This document shows positions 16,349 through 23,771 of a stretch of 64,000 nucleotides of DNA, one piece after another. Each line of letters starts with the position of its first letter. Within the stretch, counting starts at the first letter, position 1. Position numbers and translations under genes: made by a program. The DNA comes from JAZDOK01 sp043798715 (lineage in GTDB: Bacteria; Vulcanimicrobiota; JAZDOK01), in assembly GCA_043798715.1 (NCBI GenBank), contig JAZDOK010000016.1:1-64000 (forward strand), read 5' to 3'. Below the pieces are notes generated by a model. The model saw only the letters and a program-made list of their open reading frames with translations. It was not told the origin of the DNA and searched no databases.

Positions 16349-17311
16349 CTATCGGGTCAAGAACGCGTGCAGACATGCTCTCATGTCTGCACGCGTTCTT
16401 CCGTGAAGTAGTACTAGGATTAATCCAGCAATGGCACCAATCACAGCTCCTAACAGACAACTGAAATAGATTTTAGCGATTTCAAAAATATGAACAAAAT
16501 TAAATTCGGAAATAATCATGTTGAACATAGTACTCAAAAGCCCAGTCATAGCACCCGCCAACCCGCCTAATAATGGAACCCGCAGAAAAGCTTCGGGCCA
16601 GCGCCTTCCCTTTATTATCTTTAATGCTTCGCCTGAGTAAAAGTTAAATAAGAAATATCCGATTAAAACATCTCCAGTAAGGTTTAATAAGGCGCAATCA
16701 AGGAAATACGGAAATATTGTTTTGGAATAAAATATTCCTTCCAACCCTCCGATAAGGCCTCCAAAGATCCCTGCGACAACTCCTGCAATAGTAATGACTC
16801 CCTCATCACTATGCTTGTCGATTGCTTCGTTTATTGAAGTTTGCATTTGGCCTGACTTTTTTAGCAGAAGGGCATAAACAAAGCCCGCAAGGAACATTCC
16901 TAATAATAATCCGGTAAAGCCACCAATAAAAAACCCTATAATAGTTCCAACAATCGGAAAAGTGAAAGTTCCAGTCATGCATCCGGAAGCTATCCCCGCC
17001 ATGAGTCCGTATAAAGCACCTTGCGAAACGTATTTTCTTAACGATTTAATTGTGTTTTTTGAAAATCTCCTGGAAGCCATCCATCCGAAGAATATACCCG
17101 TTAAGATTCCTGTTATTATTACTGCTGGCGTTGAAGAGCTGTCAACTATTAGCTGACGGCTGAGAGGTTCACGGAAAATAGAGTAGTAGGGGAAGCTGGC
17201 TATGTAATACTTATTGCACAGCAAGGCGGAAGTACCTCCAATTATTCCGCCGCATATACCAACGACGATTCTTCCCCAGAGAAGGATCTTTTTATTTCCC
17301 AATACATTCAC
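16349..17311 (-). CDS. Glycine-rich multi-pass membrane protein, unknown function
   Basis: A 320-residue integral membrane protein with about eight hydrophobic segments, most rich in Gly (for example GIFGGLIGGLEG, GTIIGFFIGGFTGLLLGM, GGLAGAMTGLL). I do not recognise a family. The Gly-zipper segments resemble small-residue packing in channels or holin-like proteins, but this is only a pattern. It is AT-rich, reads opposite to ecfA, and lies between repeats R1 and R2. Its last 17 codons run through a perfect 19-bp palindrome (16359-16400), so the present C-terminus may be a later extension. Confidence 0.75.
   Translation of the reverse strand: MNVLGNKKILLWGRIVVGICGGIIGGTSALLCNKYYIASFPYYSIFREPLSRQLIVDSSSTPAVIITGILTGIFFGWMASRRFSKNTIKSLRKYVSQGALYGLMAGIASGCMTGTFTFPIVGTIIGFFIGGFTGLLLGMFLAGFVYALLLKKSGQMQTSINEAIDKHSDEGVITIAGVVAGIFGGLIGGLEGIFYSKTIFPYFLDCALLNLTGDVLIGYFLFNFYSGEALKIIKGRRWPEAFLRVPLLGGLAGAMTGLLSTMFNMIISEFNFVHIFEIAKIYFSCLLGAVIGAIAGLILVLLHGRTRADMRACLHAFLTR
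16359..16400. repeat. Perfect 19-bp inverted repeat with CTCT loop
   Basis: AAGAACGCGTGCAGACATG (16359-16377) and its exact reverse complement (16382-16400) are separated by CTCT. It lies inside the 3' end of the minus-strand membrane gene. There is no T run directly after either arm, so it is not a classic terminator; it could be a protein binding site, a recombination site, or the junction of a deletion. Confidence 0.85.
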
Positions 17312-17549
17312 CCCGCTTTCATCCGAAACGAACTAGGGGACTGTGTGTTCATGGGGTCGGGCTACACATTTGCCATTTATTCAGAGAACATACGGCGTAA
17401 TAAATGCAGCCCCGTAACAAGTTGGAAAGGAGAAAATGACCATTTCGGAAGGTTCTCGATAGCTGTATCTTTTCCTTTCCGTCTGTTAAAGCAAAGAGGG
17501 GGCAATTTGACGAAGTGTCCGGTAATAGATGAAAGGTTCTGTGAACGTT
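17312..17549. other. Non-coding AT-rich stretch; no gene seen
   Basis: Between the start of the membrane gene and the double hairpin. I see no convincing open frame. The segment TGGGGTCGGGCTACACATT (about 17351-17369) resembles the palindrome-flanking signatures I associate with REP-associated (Y1) transposase elements, but no such gene is here. The promoter of the minus-strand membrane gene should lie near 17315-17400, without an obvious consensus. Confidence 0.4.
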
Positions 17550-17627
17550 GTGTGATGCGGTCGTTATTGTCTTCTCGACCGCATCACACCTCCATAAGGG
17601 GCCTGTGCCTTGCAAGCACGGCCCCTT
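17550..17627 (+). repeat. Double-hairpin element, copy 1
   Basis: Two adjacent hairpins. The first has a perfect 14-bp stem (17550-17563 with 17576-17589) around the 12-nt loop TTATTGTCTTCT. The second (17596-17628) has AAGGGGCC/GGCCCCTT plus GTGC/GCAC stems around CTTGCAA and is followed by TTATT, like an intrinsic terminator. A close copy follows gdhA at 36540-36622. Here no plus-strand gene precedes it, so it is an orphan copy. Confidence 0.8.
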
Positions 17628-17695
17628 TATTACTTCCATCTGGGTTTGCTTCAGAGCCAAACTTGGCGATCATTTAAGCGTTATCTGGTTCGGGC

Positions 17696-17870
17696 TGTCG
17701 GGGGTATCCCCCACGAAAGTACGCCGTCGATTTTCCCTGCGAGAAAATCGCGACTCGGTGCTCAGCCTCGCTCGTCCCGCCTTCGGCGGGACACCGTGCC
17801 CGCTCGGCCTCCGCAACGCCTTTCTTAGGTGGACACCCCCTCTTCCCGTTTCTTTCTGCGAAATCTGAAT
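17696..17870. repeat. Repeat R2, relative of R1
   Basis: Shares with R1 the left end TGTCGGGGGTATCCCCCACG, the CAACGCCTTTCTTAGG segment, the CACCCCCT right end and the following GAAATCTG. The inside differs: it has hairpins GATTTTC/GAAAATC and TCCCGCC/GGCGGGA and is about 35 nt longer. R1 and R2 have the same orientation and bracket the membrane gene and the double hairpin. Confidence 0.7.
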
Positions 17871-17979
17871 CAGGGAATTATGAAGGAGAACGCGAGGAAT
17901 CACGAGCCTCAGAATGCCCTCTATTCTGCAGAGGAGCGCCAAGTTGGAGGAATCTGCAGGGTCAGGGCGAAAGGGTGAC

Positions 17980-18186
17980 ATGGCGGGGTGGAGGCGGTTT
18001 ATTCGACAGGAAGAGCTGGTTCGACTGTTCGACTGGCCGATGGAAACTGCGGTCGCCAAGTGATATGGCAAAAGACATGCCGAAACTACCGTGGTCATGG
18101 CCAACACGGGCGGCTTCACTAAGGAGGAACTCGATTGCATTCAAATACCGCAATGGGCAGGAAATTGAGGAAGCTGAAGGAAATTA
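17980..18186 (+). pseudogene. Possible decayed coding fragment
   Basis: From ATG 17980 one frame reads RFIRQEELVRLFDWPMETAVAK, then a TGA, then YGKRHAETTVVMANTGG and FTKEELDCIQIPQWAGN before a final stop at 18164. The composition looks protein-like on both sides of the stop, suggesting a broken gene; a competing open frame (17975-18187) has poor composition. I do not recognise the family. Confidence 0.3.
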
Positions 18187-18216
18187 GGTCGTGAAGATCG
18201 ATTACAGGAGTTTCGT

Positions 18217-20526
18217 TTGAATACTTTAAACCTGCGCACCAGATACCGCCCCTTGCGTATTGGATGGTGTGTCCGTGACGGCAATATAGATGATTTTCGG
18301 AAAGTGTTGCGACTTACCCATACGCTGTGGGGTGGGCGATATAATCCCGTGATCCCGATAAATGATACAAAATTTGCTGAACAGTTGGTGAATCTTTTCC
18401 GCGTTGATGCTCTTTATCCGGCCTCAGATGACAAGGCACTCGATGATTTCATCAAACGGTTCTCTTACCTTCCCTGGCCGGTTTTACATAAAGAGTTATT
18501 TGTTGATGGCCCTTTTGGCAAAATGACGACGCTTCTTGATGTTACTCATCCTATCCTCCATCAAAAAGACGATATCCATAAATTAACGCATCCTTATTAT
18601 GAATTTCACTTGCTTGATTGGGATAATTCAGATCCGTTAGGCGATGTTTTATTGGCCACTATTGGAAGTTATCCAACAAAAGAGGAGTGTGGTATTGACT
18701 ATATCGATATGATAGCAAAACATTTAGCAAGAAGAAAAGTTCCCTTAGATATTAAATTACCGCTCCCGAACAATATTTATAAGATTTGTACTCCTTCAGC
18801 ACTTACTGCTTATGATTTAGCTGAAGATTTTATCGAACCTTTTGATTGGAATAACAAAGGATTATATGTGGGAGATGCTCAGGACTTTTTTGATCTCGTT
18901 AACTTTTGGAATCTTAGAGCGTGTAATATTTATTTGCTTTTCTACGATCCACGACATGCTGAACGGCTAAACATTTTAAAGGATGCTTATTTAAATGAAT
19001 TACATCGTGATTCTCCTGTATGGAGGCAGCAGATTGATGTTTTTACAAAATCAGATAATATTGATATATCAATATTAGGTTCGAATATCAGAAGAACTAT
19101 TGCGTCAATGAACGATTGGAAATTATTAAAAACTAAACCACCCCTGATGCGTTTCAAAGAACAGTCCGCGCTTGGCTCTATAGCAGATGAAGACGGTACG
19201 CTTTCTGTTTGTTTTCAGCTTCCTGAGAAGCCTATTTTCGATGAGTATCATCTTCAGAGACAACATTTAGTTGTCTCTGTAAATCCGCTAATTGACATTG
19301 CAAAATTTAGTAATTCTACTGCTATATTTCGCCCCCCTTTTATTCCTGAGTTAAACGAGTACTATGGGCGAGAGTGTTATTTCCATTGGAACGCAGCAAG
19401 GGCCGAAGTAGACGGCCTAGGAATTATCATTGATATTACTCAAACAGATCTAACTTTACGCGCACTAGAAAATCGCAGTCTGATTGCAAAAATATTCGAA
19501 GTTTTTGGAATGAAGGCTGAGCCCAGCCAGCCTGGGCTTATCAGCGCTCGGCTCATCCAACAAATGGGCGGGCTTCAAGGTTGCCGTGTATTTAAAATTA
19601 CAGGCGTCAGAGAACTTATTGAGAAATATAGTCCATCGAAGTATTTTACAAGGAGTGGCGCTAAACAAATTATTGGAAAGCTAAATTTTCCAGAATTTGA
19701 AAATCTCTACATCGAAAAGAGACGGGATGGGAAATTAAAACTCGAAGATGTTTTAAAATATTTAGCCAACAAAGGTGTATTCAGAGTCGGTCTAAATTTC
19801 CAATGCCCGAATTGCGAATTGAAATTCTGGTTGCATTTAGATGATATTAAGACAATAGCAGAATGTGAGTATTGCGGGAATAAATTTAACGCGACCTCTC
19901 AACTCCGGGATCAATACTGGGCATACCGTCGTTCTGGGCTTTTCGGTCGAGACGACCATCAGGAAGGGGGCATTCCTGTTGCCCTTACCCTCCAGCAGCT
20001 CGATGCCACCTTGGAGCCGGAGTTAATGCTTTACACCACAGGGATGAATATTAATCCCATAACCGCTCCTGTAAATACCTGCGAGACAGACTTAGTCCTT
20101 ATTACGCAGACCCACAATGGACGTGTTCAGTTGGCAATCGGGGAATGTAAAACGCGTGGTGAGAAGATCGCGGAGAAAGCGGAGAAAGATGTAGAAAACC
20201 TGAAAAAAGTGGCAGATGCATTCCCTCCAGAAAGGTTCGAAAGCTTTATCGTTTTTTCAAAAACACATCCTTTTACAGAAAACGAAATTAAACGCTGTCA
20301 AGCCGCTCAGGTTTCAGGCCGACATCGAGTAATTATCTTGTCTGATCGAGAACTTGAGCCGAATTTTATTTACGAACGCACAGTTTTAGAATTCGATATA
20401 AGAGAAAGCGTGATATCTCTGAAAGACTTAGCAAAAAATACACACGATATTTACTTTGAGCCAAAACCTAGAGCCCCAAAATCTAACAAAGAAAATGAAC
20501 CGCACGATGCGAATGATCGTCAATAG
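18217..20526 (+). CDS. Large zinc-ribbon protein with nuclease-like C-terminus, candidate defence gene
   Basis: 769 residues; no named family recognised. The N-terminus (RIGWCVRDGNIDDFRK, HTLWGGRYNPVIPI) looks like a conserved domain of its own. A four-cysteine ribbon is formed by Cys530, Cys533, Cys550 and Cys553. After it, ETDLVLI (Asp625) and LAIGECKTRGEK (Glu643, Lys645) fit the D-(x)n-ExK core of PD-(D/E)xK nucleases, followed by a helix and a strand as in that fold. TTG start behind AGGAG at 18206-18210. AT-rich; 17 nt separate it from an AlbA_2 remnant and about 90 nt from the TIR-like gene on the same strand. A restriction or abortive-infection role is inference. Confidence 0.8.
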   Translation: MNTLNLRTRYRPLRIGWCVRDGNIDDFRKVLRLTHTLWGGRYNPVIPINDTKFAEQLVNLFRVDALYPASDDKALDDFIKRFSYLPWPVLHKELFVDGPFGKMTTLLDVTHPILHQKDDIHKLTHPYYEFHLLDWDNSDPLGDVLLATIGSYPTKEECGIDYIDMIAKHLARRKVPLDIKLPLPNNIYKICTPSALTAYDLAEDFIEPFDWNNKGLYVGDAQDFFDLVNFWNLRACNIYLLFYDPRHAERLNILKDAYLNELHRDSPVWRQQIDVFTKSDNIDISILGSNIRRTIASMNDWKLLKTKPPLMRFKEQSALGSIADEDGTLSVCFQLPEKPIFDEYHLQRQHLVVSVNPLIDIAKFSNSTAIFRPPFIPELNEYYGRECYFHWNAARAEVDGLGIIIDITQTDLTLRALENRSLIAKIFEVFGMKAEPSQPGLISARLIQQMGGLQGCRVFKITGVRELIEKYSPSKYFTRSGAKQIIGKLNFPEFENLYIEKRRDGKLKLEDVLKYLANKGVFRVGLNFQCPNCELKFWLHLDDIKTIAECEYCGNKFNATSQLRDQYWAYRRSGLFGRDDHQEGGIPVALTLQQLDATLEPELMLYTTGMNINPITAPVNTCETDLVLITQTHNGRVQLAIGECKTRGEKIAEKAEKDVENLKKVADAFPPERFESFIVFSKTHPFTENEIKRCQAAQVSGRHRVIILSDRELEPNFIYERTVLEFDIRESVISLKDLAKNTHDIYFEPKPRAPKSNKENEPHDANDRQ

Positions 20527-20543
20527 GAGGGTAGTGAAGAAGT

Positions 20544-20608
20544 ATGACTCGCGAATTTGACTGGGTTTTGCATCAGCAGGAATGGTAGTTCTTCGAGCGA
20601 AAGAAAGG
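20544..20608 (+). pseudogene. AlbA_2 (Schlafen-type) N-terminal remnant 1
   Basis: ATG 20544 reads MTREFDWVLHQQEW, stop, FFERKK in one frame, matching the start of AlbA_2-domain proteins (LHQxEGQFFExKS). About 45 bp of it recur at 21634-21678 with five differences, so the TIR-like gene is bracketed by direct repeats. Confidence 0.6.
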
Positions 20609-20619
20609 GAGGATCCAAG

Positions 20620-21627
20620 ATGCCAATTAAAAACACCTGTTTTGGAATATTACCATTTAGAAGCCGCTCGATTGACAATAGATTTAAAAACATTATCCAC
20701 CCTCTTGTTGAAACACACACCGGTCTTGTATATGAAGATGCACGTGTTTACTATGAAGCAAAAAACGAAAAAATGGATTTAATTTCAAGAATGGTTGAAG
20801 ATGCAAAATTGGTAATAGTTGATATTTCAGAAGACAATCCCAATGTTTTTTTTGAATTTGGCATAGCTTATCACCTAAAAAAGCCGATTATCATACTATG
20901 CAAAAAGTCGGAATGGAAGAAAGTCCGAAAGGAAAAACTGCCTTTTGATATACAAGGCCGCGAAATCCTCATCTACAAAGATAACGCAGCTCTAAGAGTA
21001 CAACTTGGAAAATATATCTTTGACAGTCTCTATCCAACTCAGGAAATTTTGGTTTCATGGGAATCAGCGGATGCAAGAAATTATTTCAAAAGTCCCACAG
21101 AAATACAAATCTATCCGGAGCCTACAGATCCTAAAGGTGAAATTTGGAGCAGTAAGGCTGTTGATCTTGGTTTTACAATTGAATATCATGTAAAAATCCA
21201 CGAACCCAATGGCAAAAATCCTGATATAAGACTCCATTTTTCACACAAGCCTGGGAAAGAAGGGTATCCACGCATCACCATCATATTCCCCTGGGAGTAT
21301 AATTGTGAAGAATGTCACATAGATTATTTTTACGACCCAAAGGAACAAAGAATGGAGGAAAGGTTGCAACAAGTACCGGTTGCAAAACAAAACATCGCAA
21401 TCAAAGAATTTGATGTTCTGGTCTCGTTTTGTTGGCCCAACCTTGTTTTTGAGTCTCCTTTTTTTGGTGATGCAAAACCACGAGTCAATGTCTCTTTAAA
21501 CCTGCTCCGCAATAAAGGTTTTCCTCTTCATCTTGCCCAATACATTGGCTTCGCATCACCAAATAGCCAAGTGACTATCAGCGATATAAAAATTAAAGAA
21601 ATTTCCCATGTGGAGAAAAACTCATGA
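20620..21627 (+). CDS. TIR-like / nucleoside 2-deoxyribosyltransferase-like protein
   Basis: 335 residues. The first 140 or so fit the superfamily of TIR-like and deoxyribosyltransferase-like nucleotide hydrolases: FGILPFRSR at the N-terminus, VIVDISEDNPNVFFEFGIAY with a candidate catalytic Glu79, KKPIIILCKK, and LPFDIQGREILIY. Residues 150-335 are beta-rich with a CEECH pair and unknown. Such domains act as NAD or nucleotide-degrading effectors in phage defence; that role here is inference. I use ATG 20620 with AAAGGGAGG upstream; an in-frame TTG at 20557 runs through the AlbA_2 remnant. Probably cotranscribed with the 769-residue gene. Confidence 0.75.
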   Translation: MPIKNTCFGILPFRSRSIDNRFKNIIHPLVETHTGLVYEDARVYYEAKNEKMDLISRMVEDAKLVIVDISEDNPNVFFEFGIAYHLKKPIIILCKKSEWKKVRKEKLPFDIQGREILIYKDNAALRVQLGKYIFDSLYPTQEILVSWESADARNYFKSPTEIQIYPEPTDPKGEIWSSKAVDLGFTIEYHVKIHEPNGKNPDIRLHFSHKPGKEGYPRITIIFPWEYNCEECHIDYFYDPKEQRMEERLQQVPVAKQNIAIKEFDVLVSFCWPNLVFESPFFGDAKPRVNVSLNLLRNKGFPLHLAQYIGFASPNSQVTISDIKIKEISHVEKNS

Positions 21628-21695
21628 GCAATCTGGACTGGGTTCTTCATCAGCAGGAAGGGCAGTTCTTCGAGCAAAAGAGCTGCTATGAGTGA
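21624..21695 (+). pseudogene. AlbA_2 N-terminal remnant 2
   Basis: ATG 21624 overlaps the TIR-like stop (ATGA) and reads MSNLDWVLHQQEGQFFEQKS then CYE and a TGA: the first 23 residues of an AlbA_2-type protein with the body missing. The start overlap shows the lost gene was once coupled to the TIR-like gene. Confidence 0.6.
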
Positions 21696-21716
21696 AAGGT
21701 TGGGGGTTAAACAACC

Positions 21717-21857
21717 ATGAAAAGAATTACGCCTGAAAAAGAATCGCTGACCGTCGAATTCAAGAGCGACAAGAGTCGCCTTCTTCGAAAACTGGTGCAA
21801 GCAGATAAGCTAAAATTAGTCGGGAAGGGACGAAACGCTTATTATATCACGACCTAA
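21717..21857 (+). pseudogene. Internally deleted AlbA_2-type gene
   Basis: A 46-residue frame: MKRITPEKESLTVEFKSDKS is the usual beginning of AlbA_2 ATP-binding proteins (ExLxxEFKSD), and KLKLVGKGRNAYYITT looks like the C-terminal winged-helix end of the same kind of protein. The middle, normally several hundred residues, is gone. Best read as a deletion product. Confidence 0.55.
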
Positions 21858-22220
21858 TCGCGCGGAAACGCGCGCGCGTTTATCTGAAACACGCGCGCGT
21901 TTATCATGCAGACAAAGTGTAGTTTATGTCGAAAATAGTCACGATATCTATTGCCATAGAAGCCATTATCCATAATGTCCATAAAGTTCGACAAATTATT
22001 GTTCGTCATATCTTGGAGGTGTCGGTATCCACTGCAACCCATATCGCTCATAACCTGCTTGAGACAGGTTGGTTGATTCCGGTTGGGAACAAGCGCTGGA
22101 GGCGCTATATTTCCAGGGAATAGCATGTCGTACACTTTAATTGGGCTATCGAACACTTTGTTTGTTTAATTTGTGTGCCCCAGGGTATACGATAGCAACA
22201 GGCTGGATCCCTCTACTCTT
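21858..22220. other. Decayed stretch with winged-helix remnant and short direct repeat
   Basis: ACGCGCGCGTTTATC occurs twice (21878-21892 and 21890-21905 region) just after the deleted AlbA_2 gene. From 21926 to 22123 an open frame of 65 residues reads VSVSTATHIAHNLLETGWLI and KRWRRYI, like the winged-helix tail of Fic-type proteins, but without the Fic domain. After 22123 I see nothing until the ecfA-like segment begins at 22221. Confidence 0.4.
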
Positions 22221-22484
22221 TATATCACCCACTTCATGGAAGAGGCCGTGGAGGCCAGGCGGGTGATCGTTCTTGACCGCGGAACAATCGTGATGGACGG
22301 AACCCCGGCGGAAGTATTATCGCAGTACGATCAGATGGAGAAACTGGGGGTGGGGGTGCCCTGCATAACCCGCCTGGATCACGCCCTCAGGGAAGAGGGC
22401 TTCAACCTTCCTTCAGTGCCGCTTTCCGCCGAGGAGATGGCGGATGAGCTTTCTCTTTTGCCTCTGAAGGCTTCTCCTCGGTGA
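22221..22484 (+). pseudogene. Truncated second copy of the ecfA 3' end
   Basis: 264 bp matching 15866-16129 in length, without gaps, with about 22 base differences by my count. Many differences are at third positions, so the two copies diverged under selection before they met. It begins at YITHFMEEAVEARR and ends in its own stop, without the Walker motifs, so it cannot be an active ATPase. It marks the right edge of the island; its last 83 bp are antisense to the end of yvcK. Confidence 0.85.
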
Positions 22485-23769
22485 CTTCGAGGATGAGCTT
22501 GTTCAGAATGTCCGCCAGCTTTTTTGAATCATGGCGGACCATGTTGGTCTCGGAGATGAGATTGGCGCAGATGGCATGAAGGCCCATCTCCTCGACTTTC
22601 TCCCGGTCCGCCCGGACGGGGAAGGCGCCCTCCGCCTCGTATTTCTGCGAGAGCCTGGCCGGCATTTTGTCATTGATGAGTACATAGTCAAAAATCTGCT
22701 CGCCGATTTGTTCTAAAATTGTTCTGACATGATCCGAGGCCGTGAAGCGATCGGTCTCTCCGGGCTGGGTCATGACGTTGCAGACATATATTTTAATCGC
22801 CCGGGATCCCTTGATGGCCTCCGGAACTCCGTCTATCAGGAGATTGGGAAGGACGCTGGTGTAGAGGCTTCCCGGGCCGTATATGATGGCGTCCGCCTCC
22901 CGGATGGCCTGCAGGACCTCCGGGACGGGGGGGCAGTGCGCCGGTTTGAGGAAGACCTCTCTGATGGGCTTCCCGGCTTTAGAGATGGTGGTCTCCCCCT
23001 CGACGACGGAAGAGTCGGACAGCACGGCGCAGAGGATGGGCGGGGTGAGGGTGGAGGGCAGGACCCTTCCTCTGACGGCCAGGATCTTGGAGGACATCTT
23101 GAGTGCCCGCTCAAAGTCTCCGGCGATGGAGGTCATGGCGACCAGAAAAAGGTTTCCGAAGTTGTGCCCGCCCAGTCCCTCGCCGTCTGAGAATCTGAAT
23201 TGAAAGAGTTCAGACATGAAGGACTCGTCGTCGGCCAGGGCCACCAGGCAATTTCGAAGGTCTCCGGGAGGGATGACCCCAAGCTCCTTCCGGAGACGCC
23301 CGGAACTTCCCCCGTCGTCGGTCACGGTCACCACGGCCGTGAGGTTCCCGGTGTGTTCCTTAAGGCCGCTCAGGAGGCTGGAGAGGCCGGTGCCCCCGCC
23401 GATGGCCACGATCTTAAGACCCTGGCGGAGCTGCCGGCGTTCGTAAACCAGCTCGACCAGCCTCTTCTGCTCGTAGGGCATGGCCGCATGGTAGAGCGAT
23501 GAAAAGCCCTGGCGGATGCCGAATATGATGATTAGGAATCCCGTGACGGCGAAGAGGTAATCCACGAGCCTGGGGGACAGCTCCCGCCCGGTCAGGCGCT
23601 GCAGAATGTTCAAGACGGCGATCTCAATCTCAATGGGCCCCTTGGCGTTGACGATGAGGATGAAGCCCAGCGAAAAAATTAGGAGGCCCACCCAGGAGAG
23701 GATAAGCCAGCGCTTGATCTTCATCCCCGGTAGAAGCCACTTGAAAAGACGGTCGAAAAATTTCAGCAT
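22402..23769 (-). CDS. yvcK: YvcK-family (gluconeogenesis factor) protein with N-terminal membrane segments
   Basis: 455 residues. The core matches the YvcK/CofD-like family: IVAIGGGTGLSSLLSGLK, TDDGGSSGRLR, PPGDLRNCL, GHNFGNLF and YGPGSLYTSVLPNLL. Residues about 20-85 contain two hydrophobic segments absent from B. subtilis YvcK, so this version is probably membrane-anchored. YvcK proteins affect cell-wall growth on gluconeogenic carbon and bind UDP-sugars. It follows rapZ by 2 nt, the usual pairing. Its last 27 codons are antisense to the ecfA remnant. Confidence 0.92.
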   Translation of the reverse strand: MLKFFDRLFKWLLPGMKIKRWLILSWVGLLIFSLGFILIVNAKGPIEIEIAVLNILQRLTGRELSPRLVDYLFAVTGFLIIIFGIRQGFSSLYHAAMPYEQKRLVELVYERRQLRQGLKIVAIGGGTGLSSLLSGLKEHTGNLTAVVTVTDDGGSSGRLRKELGVIPPGDLRNCLVALADDESFMSELFQFRFSDGEGLGGHNFGNLFLVAMTSIAGDFERALKMSSKILAVRGRVLPSTLTPPILCAVLSDSSVVEGETTISKAGKPIREVFLKPAHCPPVPEVLQAIREADAIIYGPGSLYTSVLPNLLIDGVPEAIKGSRAIKIYVCNVMTQPGETDRFTASDHVRTILEQIGEQIFDYVLINDKMPARLSQKYEAEGAFPVRADREKVEEMGLHAICANLISETNMVRHDSKKLADILNKLILEVTEEKPSEAKEKAHPPSPRRKAALKEG

Positions 23770-23771
23770 GG

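Larger units (their letters stand above)
16130..22220. mobile_element. AT-rich accessory island inserted after ecfA
   Basis: The region between the two copies of the ecfA 3' end is visibly AT-rich compared with both sides, has a different codon style, and holds accessory or decayed genes only: a membrane protein, a nuclease-like protein, a TIR-like protein, and AlbA_2 and winged-helix fragments. No integrase or transposase gene is seen, so how it entered is unknown. A likely explanation is recombination with a related chromosome or element carrying its own ecfA end. The boundaries are approximate. Confidence 0.65.

Noticed and set aside
21878..21906. The ACGCGCGCGTTTATC direct repeat as the beginning of a CRISPR-like array
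   Set aside because: Only two overlapping-spaced copies and no spacer pattern.
22173..22484. 103-residue frame starting MCPRVYDSN and running into the ecfA-like end
   Set aside because: The first 16 residues come from unrelated DNA at the joint, and the ATPase motifs are missing; treated as a pseudogene fragment.
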